Shown here: positions 28,499 through 36,978 of the stretch, piece after piece
Numbering within the stretch: position 1 is the stretch's first letter
Layout of the letters: every line of letters begins with the position of its first letter
From: Comamonas sp. B21-038
GTDB taxonomy: Bacteria > Pseudomonadota > Gammaproteobacteria > Burkholderiales > Burkholderiaceae_C
Assembly: GCF_022387135.1 (NCBI RefSeq)
Contig: NZ_CP092462.1
Coordinates: 2,170,001-2,234,000, forward strand
Reading direction: 5' to 3'
DNA length: 64,000 nt
Notes under the pieces: generated by a model
Databases searched by the model: none
Told to the model about the DNA's origin: nothing
What the model saw: the letters and a program-made list of their open reading frames with translations, nothing else
Position numbers and translations under genes: made by a program

Positions 28499-29020
28499 TC
28501 ACAAACGCATTCCCAACCAGATGACGGTTTGTGTCGATGCAGTCACCACCGGAGTCAACACTTTGGGCCAGAACTGGCCAGGCGCCAGATGCATCACCGA
28601 CTGCTCCAGATGCTGCTCTTCATCGGCCACGATTTTTGCAATGGCCGCGACCGCAGCATCATCCTGACCGTCCAGCAAGTGGATCTGATGCTTCAAGTGG
28701 CCCAGCACTCCGCGCTCTACAGCAGCGGTCGTTGCAGCAATCGCCTGCAATCCAAAAAGTGCCGTTATCAAGCCCAGTGCAAATCCACCCAGTCCGCACA
28801 ACCAATAGCTGCGGCAACGGCTGGTACCTCTGCGCAGAAGGTCGTCCCAGAAGATGGTGCGATGCGATTCTTCATGCGCCTTGAATGCCTGGAGCGTTGG
28901 AACGATAGATGGCGCAGTCCATCGCGCGACCAGGATCTGAGCGGCATAGATATTGACAGCGCCATGCTCCCCTGCATGGTTCACCTTAAGTACACGCCCG
29001 GCAAAGTTTTTCGCCTTCAT
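28499..29020 (-). CDS. Coq7-family demethoxyubiquinone hydroxylase-like protein
   Basis: 173-aa ferritin-like diiron protein of the COQ7 family, which hydroxylates the quinone ring in ubiquinone synthesis. Ligand motifs are NHAGEHGAVNIY, HEESHRTIFWDDLL and DEEQHLEQ. Two hydrophobic helices (GLGGFALGLITALFG and the C-terminal end) fit interfacial membrane binding. It begins MKAKNFAGRVLKVNH and sits just outside the island on the minus strand. Whether this is the main housekeeping Coq7 cannot be told from the window. Confidence 0.82.
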   Translation of the reverse strand: MKAKNFAGRVLKVNHAGEHGAVNIYAAQILVARWTAPSIVPTLQAFKAHEESHRTIFWDDLLRRGTSRCRSYWLCGLGGFALGLITALFGLQAIAATTAAVERGVLGHLKHQIHLLDGQDDAAVAAIAKIVADEEQHLEQSVMHLAPGQFWPKVLTPVVTASTQTVIWLGMRL

Positions 29021-29109
29021 AGATCAATCAGTTGCGTCATACCCGGTGTGACATTTGAGATTCGTGAGGTCCAGCGCCTTCCGGCCACTCCCAAATGGTT
29101 AGGCAAATC

Positions 29110-29409
29110 CTAGGGATTGATCGGCTGCGCAACCAGGCGAACACCGAGCGCTGCACACACACGCCAAATGGTTTCAAAGCGCGGATGGCTACCCGGACGC
29201 AGCGCCTTGTACAGCGCCTCTCGGGTCAGGCCGCTGGCACTTGCTATGTCGCCCATGCCACGCGCGCGCGCAATCACACCCAGGGCATGCGCAAGCTCGG
29301 AAGGATCTTCTTCCTCCATCACCAAGGTCAAATAGGCGGCCACCTCTTCATCCGTTTTCAAATGCTCTGCCATGTCAAAGTTGGGCAGGTCTGCAATCTT
29401 GACCATCAT
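29110..29409 (-). CDS. HigA-type antitoxin (addiction module antidote)
   Basis: 99-aa DNA-binding antitoxin. It shows the family pattern of an N-terminal D-x-x-EHLKTDEEVAAYL segment, then a helix-turn-helix with ARARGMGDIASASGLTRE, ALYKALRPGSHPRF and a C-terminal ALGVRLV. It directly follows the toxin gene on the minus strand, starting at the base next to the toxin stop. It should neutralise the RelE-like toxin and repress the pair. Confidence 0.88.
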   Translation of the reverse strand: MMVKIADLPNFDMAEHLKTDEEVAAYLTLVMEEEDPSELAHALGVIARARGMGDIASASGLTREALYKALRPGSHPRFETIWRVCAALGVRLVAQPINP

Positions 29410-29724
29410 CTACTCCTTCTCGCCCTCTTCCGGCTCCAAAGTGGCAGCCAGCGCCTGGGCAGCAGCGATATCCGCTTGTTGGCTGGACTTGTCACCACCG
29501 CCCAGCATGACTACCACCACATCTCCACGCTGCACGTAGTACATACGCCAGCCTGGGCCAAAGTCTTCTCGCATTTCGTAAACGCCTGCGCCAACGGATT
29601 TACAGTCGCCCATCAAACCACGTGTGACCTTGTCCAAACGCTTGGCCAGGCGAATACGCGTCATCGTGTCACGCAGACCATGGAGCCAGGCATCGAATTC
29701 AACAGTGCGCTTGACGGTGAACAT
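29410..29724 (-). CDS. RelE/ParE-family toxin (HigB-like)
   Basis: 104-aa toxin of the type II RelE/ParE superfamily (TIGR02683-like). It has FDAWLHGLRDTMTRIRLAKR, the core EMREDFGPGWRMYYVQ and VVVMLGGGDKSSQQADI; GGGDKSSQ is diagnostic of this subgroup. The toxin comes first and the antitoxin second, the HigBA order. Likely a ribosome-dependent mRNA interferase. It lies 90 bp past the Coq7-like gene, near the island edge. Confidence 0.9.
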   Translation of the reverse strand: MFTVKRTVEFDAWLHGLRDTMTRIRLAKRLDKVTRGLMGDCKSVGAGVYEMREDFGPGWRMYYVQRGDVVVVMLGGGDKSSQQADIAAAQALAATLEPEEGEKE

Positions 29725-29841
29725 TTCAGGATTGTAATCGTTCGTTCACACCAACGCCAGTTTTTTCATTAGCGGCAGCACACACTCCAGACACCATGCC
29801 ATCGCTCACAAGGCATGACGCGATGCGCTTGAACAAAGACT

Positions 29842-29864
29842 TTTGTATAGTTTTGTACACTGCC
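29842..29864 (+). promoter_or_regulatory. Candidate response-regulator site upstream of ohr
   Basis: TTTGTATAGTTTTGTACAC holds two TTGTA half-sites (29843-29847, 29853-29857) with a 10-bp period, the tandem arrangement bound by OmpR/PhoB-type regulators. Nearly the same sequence occurs at 32734-32755, on the other side of the two-component genes. Alternatively TATAGT may serve as a -10 hexamer. Confidence 0.5.
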
Positions 29865-29970
29865 TCTCCCAGCGCTACATTCGGTCAGAAAACCCCTTTG
29901 CCAAAGCGCCGTGGGCTTGAACAATCGCTCCGTCAGTTTGACAAAACAACACCTCCCAAAGGATTTGACC

Positions 29971-30390
29971 ATGAGCGCTGCACAAGACAAGGTTCTCTAC
30001 ACCGGCCGCACAACCACCACCGGCGGCCGCTCCGGCGCATCGCGCAGCGATGACGGGCATCTGGATATTCGCCTGACCCAGTTTGGCACGGCAGGCACGG
30101 GTACCAACCCCGAGCAGCTGTTTGCGGCGGGCTGGTCGGCCTGCTTTATGGGGGCGATGGTGCGGGCCGCGCAGCCGCTGGGCGTGAAGCTGCCGGCGGA
30201 CCTGGCGGTCGATGCCGAGGTGGACCTGGTGCAAAACGCCGAGGGCTTTGCGCTGGCGGCGCGGCTCAACGTCAAAGTGCCGGGCGTGGCACAGGACCAG
30301 GCGCTGGCCGTGGTGCAGGCGGCGCACCAGATCTGCCCGTACTCCAAGGCGACACGCGGCAATATCCAGGTCGATCTTTCCGTGGCCTGA
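29971..30390 (+). CDS. Organic hydroperoxide resistance protein (Ohr)
   Basis: 139-aa thiol peroxidase of the OsmC/Ohr family that reduces organic hydroperoxides in the cytosol. Both redox cysteines are present: the peroxidatic Cys in WSACFMGAM and the resolving Cys in HQICPYSKATRGN. The ATG at 29971 follows AAAGGA. It lies just before a two-component system and shares with the downstream hydrolase a candidate tandem operator, which suggests common control. No OhrR-like gene is adjacent. Confidence 0.93.
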   Translation: MSAAQDKVLYTGRTTTTGGRSGASRSDDGHLDIRLTQFGTAGTGTNPEQLFAAGWSACFMGAMVRAAQPLGVKLPADLAVDAEVDLVQNAEGFALAARLNVKVPGVAQDQALAVVQAAHQICPYSKATRGNIQVDLSVA

Positions 30391-30425
30391 TCGGCCCATT
30401 GGCTTCCCACCCGGCCTGACCTCCC

Positions 30426-31739
30426 ATGCGCAGCATTCTTCAACGGCTTGTCCCTTCCACCCTGCTGGCGCGCGTCGCCTTGCTGGTGGTGCTGGGCATG
30501 GGGGTGGCGCAGCTGCTTACCTATATGGCCATTCGCCATGAGCGTGAGCAGGCGCTGATGCGGCTGATGATCAGCGGGGTTGAGCGCGATATCGCCAGCT
30601 CGGTCGCGCTGATCGACCGGCTGCCGGCCAATGAGCGCCAGGACTGGTTCCCCAAGCTTGAGCGGCCCAACTACAGCTTTTCTCTGGAGGGCGCAGTCAG
30701 CAATGCCGCGCCCTCCGACCCGGCCCTGGCCCGCTTTGCGCAGGTGGTAACCGATGCCTTGCAGCCTTTTCCGGTGCTGGCGATGGGCCAGCTGGGCGAC
30801 CGCGCCGATGCCGTGCGCATGCAGCTGCGGCTGAGCGACGGCGCACCGCTGTACATCGTGGCGCGCCGTGTGCCGATGCCGGTATCGGGCTGGGTTACCT
30901 GGTTGCTGCTGGGCCAGCTGCTGGTGCTGGCCGGCCTGGCCTGGCTGGCGGTGCGCCTGGTCACCCGGCCTTTGGAGAGGCTGGCCACAGCGGCCGACCA
31001 ACTGGGCCCGGACCTGCAGCCCACCGTGGTGGCCGAGGCCGGCCCCGCCGAGGTGGTGCGCGCCGCACGCGCCTTCAACGCCATGCAGCGGCGCATTGCG
31101 GGCTACCTGAACGAGCGCATGCAAATCCTCGCCGCCATCTCGCACGATCTGCAGACCCCCATCACGCGCATGCGTCTGCGGGTGGACCTGATGGACGATA
31201 TGCCTGATGCCGACAAGTTTCGCCAGGACCTGGAGGCCATGCGCAGCCTGGTGCACGAAGGCCTGAACTATGCCAAGACCCTGCAAGGCTCCGACGAGAA
31301 AGTGCGGCGCCTGGACATGGATGCGCTGCTGCGCAGCATCGTCAACGACTATGCCGACACCGGCAGCCCGGTGACGATGGACGGCGCTGCGGGCCAGCCC
31401 ATCCGCACCCGCCCCAATGCGATGCGCCGCATTCTGGGCAACCTGATCGACAACGCCTTGAAATACGGCCAGCGCGCCGATGTGCATCTGCGCCTAGAAG
31501 CCGGCCATCTGACCATCGACGTCTGCGATGCCGGCCCGGGCATCCCCGAGGAGCAGCTCGCAGCCGTGCTGCAGCCCTTTTACCGGGTTGAGGCCTCCCG
31601 CAACCGCGACACCGGCGGCTCCGGCCTGGGCCTGGCCATTGCCCACCAGCTGAGCCTGTCGCTGGGCGGAACCTTGAGCCTGCACAACCGCCCCGAAGGC
31701 GGCCTGCGCGCCAGCCTGCAGCTGCCGGCCACCCACTGA
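30426..31739 (+). CDS. Sensor histidine kinase (EnvZ-like)
   Basis: 437-aa inner-membrane kinase with TM1 at about 12-35, a periplasmic domain at about 36-155, TM2 at about 157-178 and then HAMP. The H-box has phosphoacceptor His240 (ISHDLQTPITRMR). The ATPase domain shows the N-box NLIDNALKYG, G1 DAGPGIPEEQ and G2 GGSGLGLAIAHQLS. The response-regulator gene follows after 30 bp. The periplasmic domain is short and unrecognised, so the signal is unknown. Confidence 0.92.
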   Translation: MRSILQRLVPSTLLARVALLVVLGMGVAQLLTYMAIRHEREQALMRLMISGVERDIASSVALIDRLPANERQDWFPKLERPNYSFSLEGAVSNAAPSDPALARFAQVVTDALQPFPVLAMGQLGDRADAVRMQLRLSDGAPLYIVARRVPMPVSGWVTWLLLGQLLVLAGLAWLAVRLVTRPLERLATAADQLGPDLQPTVVAEAGPAEVVRAARAFNAMQRRIAGYLNERMQILAAISHDLQTPITRMRLRVDLMDDMPDADKFRQDLEAMRSLVHEGLNYAKTLQGSDEKVRRLDMDALLRSIVNDYADTGSPVTMDGAAGQPIRTRPNAMRRILGNLIDNALKYGQRADVHLRLEAGHLTIDVCDAGPGIPEEQLAAVLQPFYRVEASRNRDTGGSGLGLAIAHQLSLSLGGTLSLHNRPEGGLRASLQLPATH

Positions 31740-31769
31740 CACCCACTGACACCACCCCAACCTTCTGCC

Positions 31770-32519
31770 ATGACAAGCACCTCCGCTGCCAGCGACCACA
31801 TCCTTTTGGTGGATGACGACCGGGATATCCGCGACCTGGTCAGCGCCTACCTGCAAAAAAATGGCCTTCGTGTGACCACCGCACCCACAGGCCGGCATAT
31901 GCGGCAGCTGCTGGAGACGGCCGGCTCGTTTGACCTGGTCGTCCTGGATCTGATGCTGCCCGGCGAAGACGGGCTGACCCTGTGCCGCGACCTGCGCGCC
32001 GGCAAGTTCAAGACCACGCCCATCATCATGCTGACGGCACGCGGCGATGAGACCGACCGGGTGCTGGGCCTGGAGATGGGCGCCGATGACTACATGCCCA
32101 AGCCTTTTGCCGCGCGCGAGCTGCTGGCACGCATCAAGTCGGTACTGCGGCGCACGCGCATGCTGCCGCCCAATATGCGCAGCAGTGAAGAAGCGCGCTT
32201 TCTGGCCTTTGGCGACTGGCGGCTCGATACCGTCGAGCGCGTACTGCTGGACCACGATGGCGTGATGGTGTCGCTGAGCGGCGCCGAATACCGGCTGCTG
32301 CGCGTGCTGGTGGACCACCCGCAAAAGGTGCTCAGCCGCGACCAGATCCTGTCCATCACCCAGGGGCGCGAGGCCGAGCTGTTTGAGCGCTCGATCGACC
32401 TGATGATCAGCCGCCTGCGCAAATGCCTGAACGATGATGCCCGCGAGCCGCGCTATATCAAGACGGTGCGCAGCGAAGGTTATGTGTTTGCCAGCCAGGT
32501 GGAGGCCCAGGATGTTTAG
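31770..32519 (+). CDS. OmpR-family response regulator
   Basis: 249-aa regulator. The receiver domain has the acidic pocket LLVDDDRDIRD, phosphoacceptor Asp60 in VVLDLMLPGEDG, and Lys in YMPKPF. The C-terminal winged helix shows SLSGAEYRLLRVLVDHPQK and the transactivation loop to IKTVRSEGYVF. It is partner to the kinase upstream. Predicted targets are the tandem TTGTA sites at 29842 and 32734, upstream of ohr and of the Tat hydrolase. Confidence 0.93.
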   Translation: MTSTSAASDHILLVDDDRDIRDLVSAYLQKNGLRVTTAPTGRHMRQLLETAGSFDLVVLDLMLPGEDGLTLCRDLRAGKFKTTPIIMLTARGDETDRVLGLEMGADDYMPKPFAARELLARIKSVLRRTRMLPPNMRSSEEARFLAFGDWRLDTVERVLLDHDGVMVSLSGAEYRLLRVLVDHPQKVLSRDQILSITQGREAELFERSIDLMISRLRKCLNDDAREPRYIKTVRSEGYVFASQVEAQDV

Positions 32520-32652
32520 TGTTCGCAAATGGCTGTATGCCTGCATGTTCTTGCTGGGTTGTGCGGCCGCTGAGATCGCCTCGCCCGCAGGCCGGCCCTG
32601 CCCCTTGGCCAGCAGCTCGACCCCGCTGCGCAAACGCGGGCCTCGTGCTTAG
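32512..32652 (+). CDS. Tiny putative lipoprotein
   Basis: A 46-codon frame whose ATG lies inside the last codons of the response regulator (8-bp overlap). MFSVRKWLYACMFLLGC gives a hydrophobic stretch ending in an LLGC lipobox; the rest is short, Pro/Ser/Arg-rich and unrecognised. Either a small lipoprotein translated by coupling, or chance. Confidence 0.3.
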   Translation: MFSVRKWLYACMFLLGCAAAEIASPAGRPCPLASSSTPLRKRGPRA

Positions 32653-32733
32653 GACCGCCAAGTAGGCCCTATCACACCCCACACCGCCACCTTTCAGGTG
32701 GCGGTGGCGTTTCCGGGGTCGGCCATAACCGGC

Positions 32734-32755
32734 TTTGTATAGCTGTGTATCTGCC
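32734..32755 (+). promoter_or_regulatory. Candidate response-regulator site upstream of the Tat hydrolase
   Basis: TTTGTATAGCTGTGTATC, followed by TGCC, aligns with the ohr site at 29842-29864 with a single one-base gap and three substitutions. The half-sites TTGTA (32735-32739) and GTGTA (32745-32749) are again 10 bp apart. It lies about 145 bp before the hydrolase start. Confidence 0.5.
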
Positions 32756-32899
32756 CGCGCCACTTGCTACACGGCCATGCATTTGGGGGGTACGCATGAC
32801 ACATGCCACATACATGGCGGCGGTCTACTAGCTAACAGCCAAGACAAACGAGTTTCGGCACCGAGCACCCCAACCACCTTCACCCAGCAAAGGCCCTCC

Positions 32900-33922
32900 A
32901 TGAACCCGATCACCACCTCCTCCCGCCGCAGCTTCTTGGGCCATGCCGCCCTGGGCCTGGCCCTGGCGCCCATCGGCAGCTTGCTGGCCAGCAGCGCGCG
33001 CGCCGCCAGCCCGGCAGGCGCCACCAGCTTTGGCCCGCTCAAGCAGATCGATGCCGGCGACCTGCGGGTCGAATACGCCGAAGCGGGCCCCGCCAACGGC
33101 CCCGTCGCCATCCTGCTGCACGGCTGGCCTTATGACATCCATGCCTTTGTCGATGTGGCGCCGCGCCTGGCGGCAGCGGGTTACCGCGTCATCGTGCCCT
33201 ACCTGCGCGGCTACGGCGGCACGCGTTTTCTGTCGGCCAGCACAGTACGCAATGGCCAGCAAGGCGCAGTTGCGCAGGACATCATTGCGCTGATGGATGC
33301 GCTGGGCGTGCGCCAGGCGGTGCTGGGCGCCTTTGACTGGGGCGCGCGCACCGCCTGCATTATCGCGGCGATCTGGCCCGAGCGGGTCAGCGGCCTGGTG
33401 TCGGTGAGCGGCTACCTGATCGGCAACCCCCAGGCCAATGCCAAGCCCCAGGCGCCTGCTGCCGAATACGCCTGGTGGTACCAGTCCTACCTGGCCACCG
33501 ACCGGGGCCGCGACGGCTATGCTGCCAACCCCGCCGCGTTCAACCGTTTTATCTGGCAGCAGGCCTCGCCCCAATGGCAGTTTGACGATGCCACCTACCA
33601 GCGCAGCGCCCAGGCCTTTGACAACCCCGACCATGCCGCCATCGTGGTGCACAACTACCGCTGGCGCATTGCGCTGGCACAGGGCGAATCGCGCTTTGAT
33701 GCGCTGGAGGCCCGGCTGGCCAGCGCGCCGCGCATTGCCGTGCCCAGCATCACGATGGAGGGGGATGCCAACGGCGCGCCGCACCCCGCGCCTGCTGCCT
33801 ATGCCGCCAAGTTCAGCGGCCCCTACCAGCACCGCAACCTGGAGGGCGGCATTGGCCACAACCTGCCCCAAGAGGCGCCTGCCGCCTTTGCCCAGGCGGT
33901 GATTGACGTCACCCGCATATAA
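32900..33922 (+). CDS. Tat-exported alpha/beta hydrolase (epoxide-hydrolase/dehalogenase-like)
   Basis: 340-aa hydrolase. The N-terminus SSRRSFLGHAALGLALAPIG is a twin-arginine signal, with cleavage probably after SARA-A. The fold begins with the oxyanion motif HGWPYD. The nucleophile is Asp146 in GAFDWGAR, as in epoxide hydrolases and haloalkane dehalogenases, and the catalytic His is H320 in GIGHNLP. Export as a folded enzyme points to a periplasmic detoxification role. It is followed 29 bp later by the DipZ-like gene, likely one unit. Confidence 0.87.
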   Translation: MNPITTSSRRSFLGHAALGLALAPIGSLLASSARAASPAGATSFGPLKQIDAGDLRVEYAEAGPANGPVAILLHGWPYDIHAFVDVAPRLAAAGYRVIVPYLRGYGGTRFLSASTVRNGQQGAVAQDIIALMDALGVRQAVLGAFDWGARTACIIAAIWPERVSGLVSVSGYLIGNPQANAKPQAPAAEYAWWYQSYLATDRGRDGYAANPAAFNRFIWQQASPQWQFDDATYQRSAQAFDNPDHAAIVVHNYRWRIALAQGESRFDALEARLASAPRIAVPSITMEGDANGAPHPAPAAYAAKFSGPYQHRNLEGGIGHNLPQEAPAAFAQAVIDVTRI

Positions 33923-33951
33923 GCCCTTAACTAGCCACAAAAGGAGCTGCC

Positions 33952-35721
33952 ATGGCCCTGTACCTTGTTGCCTTTGCCGCCGGGGTGCTCAGCGTGCTGA
34001 GCCCCTGCATCCTGCCCGTTCTGCCCTTTGTCTTTGCACGCCAGGGCCAACCCAGCCGCCACGGCAGCCTGCCGCTCTTGATCGGCATGGCGCTGGCCTT
34101 TGCGGCCGCCGCATCGCTGGCCGCTGCCGCCGGCGCCTGGGCGGTGCAGCTGAGCCAGTGGGGCCGAGGCCTGGCACTGCTGGGCCTGGGCGTTTTCGCA
34201 GCCTCCCTGCTGTTCCCTGGGCTGGCCGTCTGGTGGAGCCGGCCACTGGTGCAGATCGGAGAAAAGCTGGCCGCCCAGAACCCCAAGCAGCGCTGGCTGC
34301 ATTCCGCGCTGCTGGGCGTTGCCACCGGCCTGATCTGGTCGCCCTGCGCCGGCCCGGTACTGGGCCTGCTGCTGTCGGGTGCCGCATTGGCGGGGCCCGG
34401 CACCGCCACCAGCCTGCTGCTGCTGAGCTATGCGGCCGGCGCCAGCCTGGCCCTGTGGGCCGCGTTGCGCATCAGCGCCGGCACCATGGCACGCCTGCGG
34501 GCCCATTGGCTACCGGGCGAGCGCGGCCGGCGAGCAGCTGGCGCCGCGATGCTGGCCGCCGTGCTGGCCGTGGCCACCGGGCTGGACAGCCGCCTGCTCG
34601 CACAATCGGGCGCATTGAACGGTTTGGGCAGCAATGGGCTGGAGAGCAGCCTGCTGCAAGCAGCGATGCCCTCGGCCCAAGCGGCGGAGCGGGCAGGCAA
34701 TACCGCAGCACAGTTGGGCAACGGCGCCCTTTACACCAGCTCCCTGCCGGGGGAATCGACCCGCCCCAGCCTGGACGGCGGCACGCAATGGCTGAATGCC
34801 GAGCCGCAGTCCATCCCCGCGCTGCGCGGCAAGGTGGTGCTGGTCAATTTCTGGACCTACTCCTGCGTCAATTGCCTGCGCACCCTGCCCTATGTCAATG
34901 CCTGGGCGCAAAAGTATGCCGATCGCGGCCTGGTGGTGGTGGGGGTGCATGCGCCTGAGTTCGCCTTCGAGAAGGACCGCAGCAATGTCGAGAAGGCCTT
35001 GCAGCAGCTCAAGATCAGCTACCCCGTCGTGCAGGACAACGGGTTTCGCATCTGGCGCGCCTTCAACAACCAATACTGGCCGGCTCTCTACCTGGTCGAC
35101 GCGCAAGGGCGGGTGCGCCACCACCAGTTTGGCGAAGGCGGCTACGCGGCCACCGAGCGCGCGCTGAACGAGCTGCTGCGCGAAGCCCAGGCGCCATCAG
35201 CGGCAACGGCGCCTGCGTCTACTGCGAACACGGTCCCCGACACCCAGGGCCTGGGCATGGCCGCCGACACCGCCAGCCTGCGCAGCCCGGAGCTGTACCT
35301 GGGCTACGACAAAGGCGGCAGCCTGCGCCTGGCAGGCCGCCCTGCCCCCGACAAGCCAGCCGACTACCAGCCAGCGGCGCTGCGGCTCAACACCTGGACC
35401 TTGCAGGGCAATTGGACCTTGACGCCCGAGTGGGTACAAGCCAACAACGCGGGCAGCCGCCTGGCGCTGCGCTTTGAGGCCCGCGATGCCAACGTGGTGC
35501 TGGGCGCTGCAGGCTCAGGCCCGCTGCGCTTTCGCCTGACCATCGACGGCCAGCCCCCAGGCATTCACCACGGCAGCGATGTCGATGCCCAGGGCTACGG
35601 CCAGGTCGATGCCACGCGGCTGTACCAGCTGGTACGCCAGCAGGGCCCGGTGAAGGAGCGCACGGTGGAGATCGAGTTTCTGGATACGGGGGCGCAGGGC
35701 TACGCGTTTACGTTTGGCTAA
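33952..35721 (+). CDS. DipZ-like CcdA-thioredoxin fusion protein
   Basis: 589-aa membrane thiol-disulphide protein. Residues 1-230 form a CcdA/DsbD-like membrane domain with redox Cys19 (LSPCILPVLPF) and another in IWSPCAGPVLG. A periplasmic thioredoxin-like domain follows, with C305-V-N-C308 in WTYSCVNCLRTLP, and then the C-terminal beta domain typical of DipZ (YLGYDKGG and onward). It should pass electrons from the cytosol to periplasmic targets, fitting the neighbouring exported hydrolase and peroxide-defence gene. Confidence 0.9.
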   Translation: MALYLVAFAAGVLSVLSPCILPVLPFVFARQGQPSRHGSLPLLIGMALAFAAAASLAAAAGAWAVQLSQWGRGLALLGLGVFAASLLFPGLAVWWSRPLVQIGEKLAAQNPKQRWLHSALLGVATGLIWSPCAGPVLGLLLSGAALAGPGTATSLLLLSYAAGASLALWAALRISAGTMARLRAHWLPGERGRRAAGAAMLAAVLAVATGLDSRLLAQSGALNGLGSNGLESSLLQAAMPSAQAAERAGNTAAQLGNGALYTSSLPGESTRPSLDGGTQWLNAEPQSIPALRGKVVLVNFWTYSCVNCLRTLPYVNAWAQKYADRGLVVVGVHAPEFAFEKDRSNVEKALQQLKISYPVVQDNGFRIWRAFNNQYWPALYLVDAQGRVRHHQFGEGGYAATERALNELLREAQAPSAATAPASTANTVPDTQGLGMAADTASLRSPELYLGYDKGGSLRLAGRPAPDKPADYQPAALRLNTWTLQGNWTLTPEWVQANNAGSRLALRFEARDANVVLGAAGSGPLRFRLTIDGQPPGIHHGSDVDAQGYGQVDATRLYQLVRQQGPVKERTVEIEFLDTGAQGYAFTFG

Positions 35722-35795
35722 TAGGTCGTGCACCGAGCGGCTGCTAGGATGCCTGCTTCCTCTTGCGGGCATCCCGCACCAGCCACACCACAAGC

Positions 35796-36173
35796 ATGGA
35801 CCCCACCCTGACCCAGCAGCTTTCCCAACTGGAAGCCCAGCTCCACCTTCCGGATATCCGCCACCAGCCCGAGCGCGTGTCGCAACTGCTGCACCCGGCC
35901 TTTGAGGAGACGGGCCGATCCGGCCAGCGCTATACGCGAGACGTGGTGGTGGAAGCGCTGCGCGCCGAATCGAATGCCGCTGAGATCGTGGCGGACGGCT
36001 ATGCCGCCACCGCGCTGGCGCCCGGCGTGGTGCTGCTGACCTACCGCAGCGCCCTGCGCGATGTGCAAGGCGCTCGCAGCAAACACACTTTGCGCTCGTC
36101 GATCTGGTTGCTGACAGATGGCCGTTGGCAGCTGCGCTACCACCAGGGCACACCGGCACTCGATAGCTGGTAA
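35796..36173 (+). CDS. DUF4440 (NTF2-like fold) protein
   Basis: 125-aa protein starting at the ATG at 35796. It has the order LEAQLHLPDIRHQPERVSQLLHP, a GRSGQRYTRDVVVEAL segment, and a strand-rich second half with LRSSIWLLTDGRWQLRYHQGT. This is the DUF4440/SnoaL-like cone fold, often a small-molecule-binding or uncharacterised enzyme. No catalytic pair can be assigned. It stands between the DipZ-like gene and a LysE exporter. Confidence 0.75.
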   Translation: MDPTLTQQLSQLEAQLHLPDIRHQPERVSQLLHPAFEETGRSGQRYTRDVVVEALRAESNAAEIVADGYAATALAPGVVLLTYRSALRDVQGARSKHTLRSSIWLLTDGRWQLRYHQGTPALDSW

Positions 36174-36302
36174 CGGATGGCGGGTCCGGTCCGCTCAGGC
36201 GCGCTACCGGCAGCGGCCAGCTGCGATCCGCCTTACCATGCACCGTGGCCGTGCCAGCTAGGCAGCGCCACCGCCTCTGATACCCCGCCAACAGGAGCCC
36301 CC

Positions 36303-36929
36303 ATGCCCATCGAACTCTGGTTAGCCTTTGTCGCCGCATCCGCCGTGCTGCTCATCATCCCGGGGCCAACGATTCTCACGGTGATCAGCTATTCGATGGC
36401 GCAAGGGCGGCGCGCCAATGTGCCGCTGGTCGCAGCGGTGGCGCTGGGCGATTCGACGGCGCTGGTCGTGTCTTTGCTGGGGCTGGGTGCGTTGCTGGCC
36501 GCATCGGCCTTCTGGTTCAGCGCCGTCAAATGGGCAGGCGGCCTGTACCTCATCTATCTGGGCATCAAGCTGCTGCGCGCGGGTATTTCGCCATCCGCGC
36601 TGGCTGCCGCGCCTGTCTCCAGCTCGCGCTGGAAACTGTTTGCCAATACCTACCTGGTCACCGCACTCAACCCCAAGGGCATCGTCTTTTTTGTGGCCTT
36701 CCTGCCGCAGTTCATCAGCGCAGGCGCGCCCGCTCACCAGCAGCTCTGGATTCTGACCCTCACCTTTGTCGCGATGGCCACCCTGAATGCCACGCTGTAT
36801 GCCGTCTTTGCGTCGTCTGCGCGCAAGCTGCTGTCCTCGCCAACAGCTTTGCGCCGGTTCCATATTGCCGGTGGCAGTTTGCTGTCGGCAGCAGGAGTGT
36901 GGGCACTGTTGGCCCGGCGGCCGGGGTAA
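36303..36929 (+). CDS. LysE/RhtB family amino-acid exporter
   Basis: 208-aa inner-membrane exporter with about five or six helices. The family signature near the N-terminus reads LLIIPGPTILTVISYSMAQG, and GGLYLIYLGIKLLR follows near residue 75. The start at 36303 is preceded by AGGAG; a longer frame from 36177 lacks homology. Likely exports amino acids or homoserine-lactone-like compounds; substrate unknown. Confidence 0.87.
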   Translation: MPIELWLAFVAASAVLLIIPGPTILTVISYSMAQGRRANVPLVAAVALGDSTALVVSLLGLGALLAASAFWFSAVKWAGGLYLIYLGIKLLRAGISPSALAAAPVSSSRWKLFANTYLVTALNPKGIVFFVAFLPQFISAGAPAHQQLWILTLTFVAMATLNATLYAVFASSARKLLSSPTALRRFHIAGGSLLSAAGVWALLARRPG

Positions 36930-36978
36930 GCGAAGGCGCCAGGTTGGGGACTGGAATCCGCACCAAGGCCCAGGCCCC

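Noticed and set aside
32434-32652. 72-aa frame starting inside the response regulator
   Set aside because: Only the part from 32512 could be independent; the longer form is a shadow of the regulator gene.
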